Assembly (NCBI GenBank): GCA_009781525.1
Contig: WQXZ01000095.1
Coordinates: 1 to 6,820, forward strand
Reading direction: 5' to 3'
Length of the DNA stretch: 6,820 nucleotides
Origin: Coriobacteriia bacterium
Lineage (GTDB): Bacteria; Actinomycetota; Coriobacteriia; Coriobacteriales; UBA8131
Shown: one piece after another, positions 1-4,753 of the stretch
Layout: every line of letters starts with the position of its first letter
Position numbering within the stretch: the stretch's first letter is position 1
The notes under the pieces: generated by a model
The model's input: only the letters and a program-made list of their open reading frames with translations
Told to the model about the DNA's origin: nothing
Databases searched by the model: none
Position numbers and translations under genes: made by a program

Positions 1-252
1 GTGCTGGGAAACCAGGGATCGGTTCACCAGCAAGAGTGGCCACACTATGACGATGAGCTGGCACGACCGGATGAAATCGAATATGCCGTGCAGATAAATG
101 GACGGATCCGAGCTAAGTTCTCGATTGCACTTGATGCCAGCGAAGATGAAGTCAGGCAGATTGCGCTTACTGCTGTTAAGCCCTATCTGGAGGCAGCAGA
201 GCCCAAGCAGGTTGTGGTCGTACCTGGTCGCCTGGTCAATATCGTGATATAG
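1..252 (+). CDS. leuS: Leucyl-tRNA synthetase, C-terminal end (partial)
   Basis: This is the last 83 codons of leucyl-tRNA synthetase, the class I enzyme that charges tRNA-Leu with leucine in the cytoplasm. The gene runs in from the left edge, so the GTG at base 1 is an internal Val codon, not a start. Visible family signatures are the EWPHYDDEL stretch that follows the anticodon-binding helical domain, the VQINGRIRAKF strand of the small C-terminal domain, and the terminal VVVVPGRLVNIVI, which is near-invariant in bacterial LeuRS. The C-terminal domain contacts the tRNA elbow. The TAG stop at 250-252 is followed within 10 bases by a strong hairpin. The next gene is about 650 bases away, so leuS is likely the end of its transcript. 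Identification is confident; only the length of the missing part is unknown. Confidence 0.94.
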   Translation: MLGNQGSVHQQEWPHYDDELARPDEIEYAVQINGRIRAKFSIALDASEDEVRQIALTAVKPYLEAAEPKQVVVVPGRLVNIVI

Positions 253-261
253 GTGATAGCT

Positions 262-300
262 GCGGAAGAGGTTGCCCTTTGACGTGCAAACCTCTTCCGC
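262..300 (+). terminator. Hairpin after leuS, probable terminator without a clear U-tract
   Basis: A perfect 12-bp stem (262-273 with 289-300; GCGGAAGAGGTT pairing with AACCTCTTCCGC) begins 10 bases after the leuS stop. Two further G-C/C-G pairs (274-275 with 286-287) are possible past a bulged A at 288, leaving a loop of about 10 bases. The stem is GC-rich and stable, but what follows is GCGCCAGACC rather than a T run, on either strand. Position favours a transcript end for leuS. Lack of a U-tract means it may act as a 3' stabilising hairpin or a weak or Rho-assisted terminator. Confidence 0.55.
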
Positions 301-403
301 GCGCCAGACCTTCCGCCCACACTAGACCTCATTCAACCTACTAGCGCAACCCCGCCACATCAAGTCCAATCGTAATTAACCAACCTCACTACCCTAACCC
401 CTC
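301..403. other. Intergenic stretch without recognisable feature
   Basis: This pyrimidine-rich sequence lies between the leuS hairpin and the repeat locus. I see no open reading frame with a ribosome binding site, no RNA gene and no promoter. Its right end (about 380-403, rich in ACC and CCC) can pair loosely with 603-625 and may be the fading outer edge of the long inverted repeat. Confidence 0.4.
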
Positions 404-420
404 CAATTCCAGCTTTTGAG

Positions 421-585
421 CAGTTTCTGCAACTTTTTTGCGGTTGGGCGCCAAAAAGGCACCCTCTGACAGCCACTCAGTGTGGTATATGCAACATTTC
501 TGTTGCATATACCACACATTTATTGCATTTACAACGTAATCTGGTACGATTCTGCGCCCCAACCGCAAAAAAGTTGCAGAAACTG
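421..585. repeat. Long near-perfect inverted repeat enclosing a second palindrome
   Basis: The outer arms are 421-451 and 554-585. The 31-base left arm and the 32-base right arm are exact reverse complements except for one extra C in the right arm (within the CCCC at 557-560). Each arm carries the block CTGCAACTTTTTTGCGG or its complement. An outer extension exists: CAATTCC (404-410) pairs with GGAATTG (596-602) across a symmetric 10/10-base internal loop containing three more A-T pairs (414-416 with 590-592). The 102-base interior contains the perfect hairpin at 480-517. The whole could fold as a long branched hairpin or cruciform. No transposase or convincing reading frame is present. It resembles a non-autonomous MITE-like or other dispersed intergenic repeat, but a single copy cannot prove that. 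Confidence 0.75.
480..517. repeat. Perfect 17-bp palindrome with 4-base loop
   Basis: The left arm 480-496 (GTGTGGTATATGCAACA) and right arm 501-517 (TGTTGCATATACCACAC) are exact reverse complements around the loop TTTC. It sits inside the longer inverted repeat at 421-585. The sequence after it (ATTTATTGCATTT) is AT-rich but not a clean T-run, so a role as a terminator is possible but not clear. It could equally be a protein-binding site or the core of a structured repeat. Confidence 0.85.
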
Positions 586-592
586 GTGGAAA

Positions 593-640
593 TGCGGAAT
601 TGCGGGATTGCGGGTTGGGTGGTTGCCGCAGGTTGCCGCA
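593..640. repeat. Short tandem repeats (three 8-base, then 10-base units)
   Basis: Three successive 8-base units (TGCGGAAT, TGCGGGAT, TGCGGGTT at 593-616) change by one or two bases from unit to unit. A few bases later come two identical 10-base units GGTTGCCGCA (621-640), then a degenerate third starting GGTTGCCACG. The block starts inside the outer extension of the inverted repeat and leads straight into the 39-base repeats. The pattern suggests growth by replication slippage in a non-coding or repeat-element context. Confidence 0.75.
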
Positions 641-644
641 GGTT

Positions 645-740
645 GCCACGAAGGCCGCGGAGGCTGCCGGGCTACGGGTTGGGGCCACGAAGGCTGCGGA
701 GGCTGCCGGGCTACGGGTTGGGGCCACGAGGGCTGCGGAG
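645..740. repeat. 39-base GC-rich tandem repeat, two full copies and a partial third
   Basis: Copy 1 (645-683) and copy 2 (684-722) differ at one position (GGCCGCGG against GGCTGCGG). A third copy starts at 723 and loses similarity after about 18 bases. The unit begins GCCACGAAGG and ends CTACGGGTTGGG. Since 39 is a multiple of 3, the repeat keeps every frame open and produces repetitive reading frames on both strands. I do not believe these are genes, because no ribosome binding site or plausible protein goes with them. Confidence 0.8.
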
Positions 741-802
741 CGGGGGCTGCACTCCCGCTAAATGAGATTACGGTTGGTCGACGCGCTTCCAAAGGTTCAT
801 GA

Positions 803-838
803 ATTCTTAATATTCTCTTATACTCTTATTAGATATTA
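803..838 (+). promoter_or_regulatory. AT-rich candidate promoter region of the two-component operon
   Basis: This AT-rich island lies 67-102 bases before the response regulator start. TATACT (819-824) is the best -10 match, with only a poor -35 (TTCATG at 796-801, 17-base spacer). A promoter with a weak -35 often depends on an activator. Three related ATTCTTA/TCTCTTA/ACTCTTA heptamers (803-809, 814-820, 822-828) and an inverted pair TAATAT (808-813) / ATATTA (833-838) could be regulator contacts, perhaps for the OmpR-type protein encoded downstream. The heptamer spacing is irregular, so this is tentative. Confidence 0.3.
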
Positions 839-904
839 CCTGTCAGAATCAATCATGAAAGCCAGGCACACAATTCGGTTTAGCTTCGATTAAAGGCAAC
901 CAGT

Positions 905-1759
905 ATGAACTATACAATTCTCATTTGCGACGACGACAAGGATATCCTGGCGGTACTAGAAACATACCTGACTCAAGAAGGCTATCAGGTTGAGCGTGCA
1001 GAAAACGGACTACAGGCAGTTGAGCGTATCCAGGCAATCAGGCCTGAACTGACCGGCTACTCTGACTACGAAGAGCTTGCTGTAATCGAACAGGACGTCG
1101 CATCCAAGCAGGATGTTCGCGTCCAGCAACCAGCGTATCCCTCTGAAACTGCAGCTACTCCGATACACCTCGTCATACTTGACATCATGATGCCGGTACT
1201 CGATGGTATTCAAGCAGCTGTCAGAATTCGCCAGACCAGCAATGTGCCAATCATATTCTTAAGCGCCAAGGCAGAAGATACTGACCGGATCCTTGGCCTC
1301 AACATGGGTGGAGATGACTACATAACCAAACCTTTCAACCCCCTCGAACTGCTTGCCAGAGTCAAGGCAGCTCTGCGCCGTTATGCACGCTTGGGAGGCA
1401 TGCAGCCAGGCAGCGACCAGCCAGCAGACCATGCCGAGCAACCAGCCAGTGCGAACACTTATCAAACCGGTGACCTGGTGTTAAACGATGACCTGAAGCG
1501 AGTCACTTTAGACGACCAGGAGGTCACTCTGACCGCCCTCGAATACAACATCTTGCGACTTCTGATGACAAACATGGAGCGAGTGTTCACGTCAACCCAA
1601 ATATATGAAACCGTCTGGGATGAGCCAGCATTCCAGGTTCCGAAAACCGTCTCAGTTCACATCAGGCACATCCGTGAAAAGATCGAAATCAATCCCAAAG
1701 AACCACAATATCTAAAGGTTATCTATGGACTCGGCTATAAGGTGGTGAAGCTCTCATGA
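905..1759 (+). CDS. OmpR/PhoB-family response regulator with enlarged receiver domain
   Basis: This 284-residue cytoplasmic response regulator is phosphorylated by its partner kinase and binds DNA through a winged helix. Receiver landmarks are the acidic pair D9/D10, phospho-acceptor D93 in LVILDIMMP, S120 in IIFLSAK, K142 in YITKPF, and Y139 just before it. The winged-helix domain (about 186-283) shows LTALEYNILRLL, the recognition-helix region VSVHIRHIREKIE (249-261) and the wing YLKVIYGLGYKV. OmpR regulators are usually 225-235 residues with the Asp near 52-54. Here about 40 extra residues (roughly 48-86, Q/A/E-rich) separate helix 2 from strand 3, and a Gln/Pro/Ala-rich linker (163-187) joins the domains. 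The ATG at 905 follows AAAGG with 8 bases between. Its stop overlaps the kinase start (ATGA), so the two are translationally coupled. The family is close to VanR/VncR-like regulators; targets are unknown. Confidence 0.93.
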   Translation: MNYTILICDDDKDILAVLETYLTQEGYQVERAENGLQAVERIQAIRPELTGYSDYEELAVIEQDVASKQDVRVQQPAYPSETAATPIHLVILDIMMPVLDGIQAAVRIRQTSNVPIIFLSAKAEDTDRILGLNMGGDDYITKPFNPLELLARVKAALRRYARLGGMQPGSDQPADHAEQPASANTYQTGDLVLNDDLKRVTLDDQEVTLTALEYNILRLLMTNMERVFTSTQIYETVWDEPAFQVPKTVSVHIRHIREKIEINPKEPQYLKVIYGLGYKVVKLS

Positions 1760-3156
1760 GCAAACTTTTATCAAGCAGATTCATACAGTCACGCATAACT
1801 ACAATTGTATCCCTGGTGGTTGGATACCTCGCCAGCGTATCAGTGGTGCAGCAGATAAGCTGGGGTTTCTACCAGTATGTACAAAACCACTTCTGGCTTC
1901 CATATGGCTGGCTACCGCTATCACTCCTACTGTTGATGGCTGCAATACTGGTATTCGCAGCAAGCATACGCGCAGCTGACGCTGCGACAAGCCAGCGCCT
2001 GCAAACCGTCGATACCCCTACCCTGGCAATCATCACACTCTCCTTTGTCTTGTTGAGCTTCAGCATCGACAGGCAAGGCGGCCTCTCTTTCTACTGGTCA
2101 CCTGTCCTGATGCTGTTTACAATGGTGACATACCTCGCCTTCATGCTAACCTTCGCTGCCCTTGTCTTGCAGCTCCGAGACCGTCATTTGCGCACCTCTG
2201 CCTATGTAATACAGTACCTACGCGTCTTCCCCATGAACTCCCTGCCAGGCGCGTTAATGGCAGCAGTTGTAATCGGAAACCTGGCTCTTCTATTGATATT
2301 CAATCCGGGACTCTCGAACCGTGTCGACCAAAGCATCATGCTGCAGTTGCTTTCAGCAATAACCGTGCTTGCAATGAGTTTATTCTGCAGTCATACACTC
2401 TCACTTGAAGAGCAGTACGAAAGAGCACATGTGGATAAGATCCAGGCTGAGCGCTTCAAAACAGAGCTGATAACGAATGTCTCGCATGATATTCGTACAC
2501 CGTTGACATCGATAATCAACTACATCGGGCTTATCAAAGCGCTGTCGATTGAAGACGCAACATTAAATGAGTATGTCGAAGTGCTTGATAACAAGTCCAA
2601 TCGCTTAAAAGTATTGATTGACGACCTGATGGAAGCATCAAAGGCGAGCACCGGGAACATCAGCGTGAACCTCGAAGAGATTGACCTGACTGAGATTGTC
2701 GGTCAGATCGCTGGTGAGTTTGATGAGCGGCTGGAGGAGCGTAGTCTTACTCTTGTGCTCAATCAACCTGAGCATCATATTGTCGTGCATGCAGACAGCC
2801 GACATCTTTGGCGGGTACTGGAGAACCTGTTTGGCAATATCGTTAAATATGCTCTTCCGGGCACCAGGGTCTTTGCAGAGATCACCTTGCATGACAGCAG
2901 TCTGCTTTCTTCGTCAACAGCAGCGCTATGCCCCGTGCTTATTCTCAGAAACACCTCAGAGACACCGCTTGAGTTGTCAGGAGATGCTCTGACAGACCAA
3001 TTCATCCAAGGTGATCGATCGCGCCAGACAGAAGGCAGCGGACTGGGTCTCTACATTGCCAAGTCCCTGATGGACATGATGGAAGGTTCGCTAACAGTGC
3101 GAACCTATGGCGACTTATTTGAGGTTGTGCTTGCATTCAACAGGTGGAGAGCCTGA
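1756..3156 (+). CDS. Polytopic membrane sensor histidine kinase
   Basis: This 466-residue partner kinase of the preceding regulator overlaps it by 4 bases. About six hydrophobic segments (near 15-32, 53-72, 89-105, 113-139, 164-184, 194-213) form a membrane sensor with no sizeable extracytoplasmic domain, so the signal is probably sensed in or at the membrane. A short helix (216-236) leads to the HisKA domain with H244 in NVSHDIRTPLTS; the HDxxT motif allows both kinase and phosphatase activity. The HATPase_c domain has the N box (E356, N357, N361 in ENLFGNIVKYA), an F-box-like DQFIQGDRSR (414-423) and the G2 box GSGLGLYIAKSL (427-438). The usual DxGxG box is replaced by LILRNTSETPL, as occurs in a group of Gram-positive kinases. 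A Ser/Leu/Ala-rich loop (381-393) precedes it. No clear terminator follows the TGA stop. The stimulus cannot be read from the sequence. Confidence 0.92.
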   Translation: MSKLLSSRFIQSRITTIVSLVVGYLASVSVVQQISWGFYQYVQNHFWLPYGWLPLSLLLLMAAILVFAASIRAADAATSQRLQTVDTPTLAIITLSFVLLSFSIDRQGGLSFYWSPVLMLFTMVTYLAFMLTFAALVLQLRDRHLRTSAYVIQYLRVFPMNSLPGALMAAVVIGNLALLLIFNPGLSNRVDQSIMLQLLSAITVLAMSLFCSHTLSLEEQYERAHVDKIQAERFKTELITNVSHDIRTPLTSIINYIGLIKALSIEDATLNEYVEVLDNKSNRLKVLIDDLMEASKASTGNISVNLEEIDLTEIVGQIAGEFDERLEERSLTLVLNQPEHHIVVHADSRHLWRVLENLFGNIVKYALPGTRVFAEITLHDSSLLSSSTAALCPVLILRNTSETPLELSGDALTDQFIQGDRSRQTEGSGLGLYIAKSLMDMMEGSLTVRTYGDLFEVVLAFNRWRA

Positions 3157-3340
3157 CAACCTGCCTTGGTACTACTAAATAGCTCGGTAATCAACCAAAG
3201 ACAAGCCTACCGCTCCTCATCCCCAAGCCCCCTGAAGCTCCGTATAAGCTACCAGTTGGCGGCTTTCGAGAGCAAGTATGCTACAGGAAACACACGGTAG
3301 ATCTTATCCATAAAAAAATTAAGATTAATGAGAATTCTTC
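3157..3340. other. Intergenic sequence downstream of the kinase gene
   Basis: I see no gene, RNA or convincing terminator in the first 150 bases. The last 30 bases (about 3310-3340) are strongly AT-rich with an A7 run and lie directly upstream of the -35 of the padR promoter, where an UP element contacting RNA polymerase alpha subunits would sit. Confidence 0.4.
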
Positions 3341-3369
3341 TTGACGGGTATATCGACAACCGATATAGT
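3341..3369 (+). promoter_or_regulatory. Near-consensus sigma-70-type promoter for the padR-DUF2812 operon
   Basis: The -35 is TTGACG (3341-3346, 5 of 6 to TTGACA) and the -10 is TATAGT (3364-3369, 5 of 6 to TATAAT), with an ideal 17-base spacer. Transcription would begin near 3376, giving a leader of about 165 bases before the padR ATG. The first 19-bp operator covers the spacer and most of the -10, so a bound repressor would exclude RNA polymerase. This is the strongest promoter in the window. Confidence 0.8.
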
Positions 3370-3405
3370 ACTATATCGACGAGCGATATAACGAAGTACG
3401 TTATA
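3349..3405. promoter_or_regulatory. Array of three 19-bp inverted-repeat operators (probable PadR sites)
   Basis: Three palindromes share a 7-5-7 layout. Sites 1 (3349-3367) and 2 (3372-3390) have identical half-sites TATATCG / CGATATA around spacers ACAAC and ACGAG. Site 3 (3387-3405) has variant half-sites TATAACG / CGTTATA around AAGTA. Centres lie at 3358, 3381 and 3396, so sites 1 and 2 are 23 bases apart and sites 2 and 3 share four bases (TATA). Site 1 overlaps the -10, site 2 the start point, and site 3 the early transcript. PadR dimers bind such inverted repeats and commonly repress their own operon; that the adjacent PadR binds here is inference from position. Confidence 0.78.
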
Positions 3406-3527
3406 AAGTGTTCCGATGTAGTTTTTTTGTGTGCTCTTCGGATGGCATGGGGATATCGCGCGAATCTATCCTGCAGTCAAAGAGTCGAGCGAACATGAAG
3501 TAAGAAACATATGTCTGTGAAAATCTG

Positions 3528-3536
3528 AGGAGGTGA
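3528..3536 (+). promoter_or_regulatory. Ribosome binding site that fixes the padR start
   Basis: AGGAGGTGA at 3528-3536 is a near-perfect anti-16S match. The GTG at 3533 lies inside it and cannot be the start. The ATG at 3542 is 8 bases past the GGAGG core and is the start used here. Confidence 0.85.
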
Positions 3537-3541
3537 GACTG

Positions 3542-3853
3542 ATGCAGAATATCGCACTGACAGAAGCTGTCTACTATGTCTTGCTGTCGCTACATGATCC
3601 GCTGCACGGGTACGGAATCATGCAGAAGGTCGAGGGCATGTCGAACGGTCGGGTTAGTCTGGCTGCAGGGACACTCTACGGAGCTTTGAGCTCGATGGTT
3701 GAGAAGAGGTGGATTACCGCTGTGCCAGGCGAGCAAAGCAGCCGGAAGAAAGAATATGTGATCACAAGCCTTGGCAAGCAGGTTGTGATGAATGAGTTGG
3801 ACAGGTTAAGAGAACTGGTTAAAAACGGCGAGTCGATTGCTGAGGAGGCATAA
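3542..3853 (+). CDS. PadR-family transcriptional repressor
   Basis: This 103-residue PadR-type winged-helix repressor has a short C-terminus, typical of the small PadR subfamily (about 100-115 residues). The start at ATG 3542 gives MQNIALTEAVYYVLLSL, which matches how family members begin. Family marks are LHGYGIMQKV (21-30), the recognition-helix region AAGTLYGALSSMVEK (41-55), the beta wing SRKKEYVITSLGK (67-79) and a single C-terminal helix (about 79-98) expected to make the dimer. It has no cysteine. The leader carries three matching palindromes on its own promoter, so autorepression is likely, relieved by a ligand or by its membrane partner. The DUF2812 gene starts 2 bases after its stop, with its own GAGGAGG site (3842-3848) inside the padR end. 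The effector is unknown. Confidence 0.92.
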   Translation: MQNIALTEAVYYVLLSLHDPLHGYGIMQKVEGMSNGRVSLAAGTLYGALSSMVEKRWITAVPGEQSSRKKEYVITSLGKQVVMNELDRLRELVKNGESIAEEA

Positions 3854-3855
3854 TC

Positions 3856-4401
3856 ATGCGAAGAAGAATGTATAAAGTCTTTGCTATGTGGAACTTTGAT
3901 AAAGAAGAACAATGGCTAAATGAAATGGCCGCTCAGGGTCTATCTCTGGTAAACGTCGCCCCCTTCCGATATGACTTTGAAGAAACCGACATGGGAGCTT
4001 ATCAGGTTAGACTTGAAATGCTGGCGGATCTGCCATCAAACCCCAAGAGCCAGAATTACATTCGCTTCCTGGAAGAAACCGGTGTTGAGCATATTGGTAC
4101 TATATTTCGCTGGGTATACTTTCGTAAAGGAACCGAAGAAGCACCTTTCGATCTCTTCTCGGATATCGAGTCGCGAATTGCGCATTTGAACCGAATGCTT
4201 GTGATTCCTTTGGTACTGGGCATCAGTAACGTTACCAGTGCTTTTTCCTGGATAGAGCGTTATCATCGCTACGGTTACAGGATCAGTGAGCTTTGGGTCA
4301 TAATAGCTATTCTGACTACAGCACTCATGTTGCTTTATGGCTTCATTCGTATTTGGCATAAGAAGCGCCAACTGCAAAAAGAGAGGGTTCTACACGAGTA
4401 A
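3856..4401 (+). CDS. DUF2812-domain membrane protein
   Basis: This 181-residue protein has a cytoplasmic N-terminal DUF2812 domain and two C-terminal membrane helices. DUF2812 features are the opening YKVFAMWNFDKEEQWLNEMAAQGLSL (residues 6-31, with the conserved W-x-F-x-K-E-x-x-W-L pattern), the FRYDFEETDMGAYQVRLE strands (37-54) and the WVYFRKG motif (86-92). Hydrophobic segments lie near 114-131 and 145-166, followed by a basic tail (HKKRQLQKER). DUF2812 genes very often sit directly behind a padR gene in Gram-positive bacteria, and this pair is co-transcribed here. The biochemical role of DUF2812 is not established. By context it may be a membrane partner or signal sensor for the PadR protein, but that is inference. 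The 2-base gap and strong ribosome site suggest tight coupling. Confidence 0.9.
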   Translation: MRRRMYKVFAMWNFDKEEQWLNEMAAQGLSLVNVAPFRYDFEETDMGAYQVRLEMLADLPSNPKSQNYIRFLEETGVEHIGTIFRWVYFRKGTEEAPFDLFSDIESRIAHLNRMLVIPLVLGISNVTSAFSWIERYHRYGYRISELWVIIAILTTALMLLYGFIRIWHKKRQLQKERVLHE

Positions 4402-4402
4402 T

Positions 4403-4428
4403 CGCAGGATCACGTCGTGGAACCTGCG
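4403..4428 (+). terminator. Hairpin immediately after the DUF2812 stop
   Basis: CGCAGG (4403-4408) pairs with CCTGCG (4423-4428). Inside, CAC (4411-4413) can pair with GTG (4417-4419). The structure starts two bases after the stop codon. No T-tract follows, so it is a weak terminator candidate or a 3'-end stabilising hairpin. Confidence 0.3.
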
Positions 4429-4466
4429 CTCACAAGGTGAGGCGGGCAGCGGCTCGAAAGCGAACT

Positions 4467-4495
4467 GCGACCCGCAAGGCAAGTCGCGACCCGCA
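4467..4495. repeat. Short direct repeat (10 bases, 19-base period)
   Basis: GCGACCCGCA occurs at 4467-4476 and again at 4486-4495 in a GC-rich patch between the DUF2812 gene and the large hairpin. The flanks (AACT / AAGTC before, AGG / CCA after) are only loosely similar. No function is evident. Confidence 0.45.
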
Positions 4496-4507
4496 CCACA
4501 ATACATA

Positions 4508-4546
4508 TAGCTACCAGCAAAAACGCTCTATTCATGCTGGTAGCTA
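4508..4546. terminator. Perfect 12-bp hairpin, possible bidirectional terminator
   Basis: TAGCTACCAGCA (4508-4519) pairs exactly with TGCTGGTAGCTA (4535-4546) around a 15-base loop. It lies about 107 bases after the DUF2812 stop and about 207 bases before the next gene, so it could insulate the two operons. What follows (CTTGCTTGTCAG) is only mildly T-rich and the loop is long for a classic intrinsic terminator, so an alternative role such as a protein site or RNA stability element remains open. Confidence 0.45.
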
Positions 4547-4662
4547 CTTGCTTGTCAGTTCTATGAATAATTACCAGAAAAAACCCAGAGTGCCTGAAGT
4601 CATACTGCACAGCGCATTATCTATTTCAAACCGGGTTTTCGTCTGTTTGCCTGTAGCAGGTA

Positions 4663-4689
4663 TTGCCTGACTTCAATTCGGCTTACAAT
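4663..4689 (+). promoter_or_regulatory. Weak candidate promoter for the UroD-like operon
   Basis: TACAAT (4684-4689) is a good -10, 5 of 6 to consensus. The best upstream partner, TTGCCT (4663-4668), leaves a short 15-base spacer and matches the -35 poorly. If used, transcription starts near 4696 and gives a leader of about 58 bases. The leader shows no cobalamin-riboswitch B12 box. The weak -35 hints at activator dependence. Confidence 0.35.
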
Positions 4690-4753
4690 CAAACGCAATG
4701 AGGTGTTATAGGCTCGCAGTTCTACAATCGAAAAAACAAAAGAGGAGGTAACT

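Noticed and set aside
389..727. A 112-codon minus-strand reading frame with 13-residue protein repeats (VAPTRSPAASAAF)
   Set aside because: It spans the inverted repeat and the tandem repeats. The open frame follows from the 39-base period. It has no convincing ribosome site and no recognisable domain.
421..740. CRISPR array
   Set aside because: The repeats are inverted or directly contiguous with no unique spacers, and no cas genes are nearby.
482..802. Plus-strand reading frames of 80-106 codons across the repeat locus
   Set aside because: They are low-complexity frames created by the repeats, start inside or near the palindrome, and lack a ribosome binding site.
3533..3541. GTG at 3533 as the padR start
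   Set aside because: It lies within the AGGAGGTGA ribosome site itself. ATG 3542 has correct spacing and matches the usual PadR N-terminus.
4437..4670. A 77-codon plus-strand reading frame in the gap before the UroD-like genes
   Set aside because: It starts at GTG without a ribosome site, is rich in Arg/Ala from the GC-rich patch, and crosses the hairpin at 4508-4546. No family resemblance.
4690..4753. Cobalamin riboswitch in front of the UroD-like operon
   Set aside because: No B12-box-like sequence or suitable stems are visible, and the likely leader is too short.
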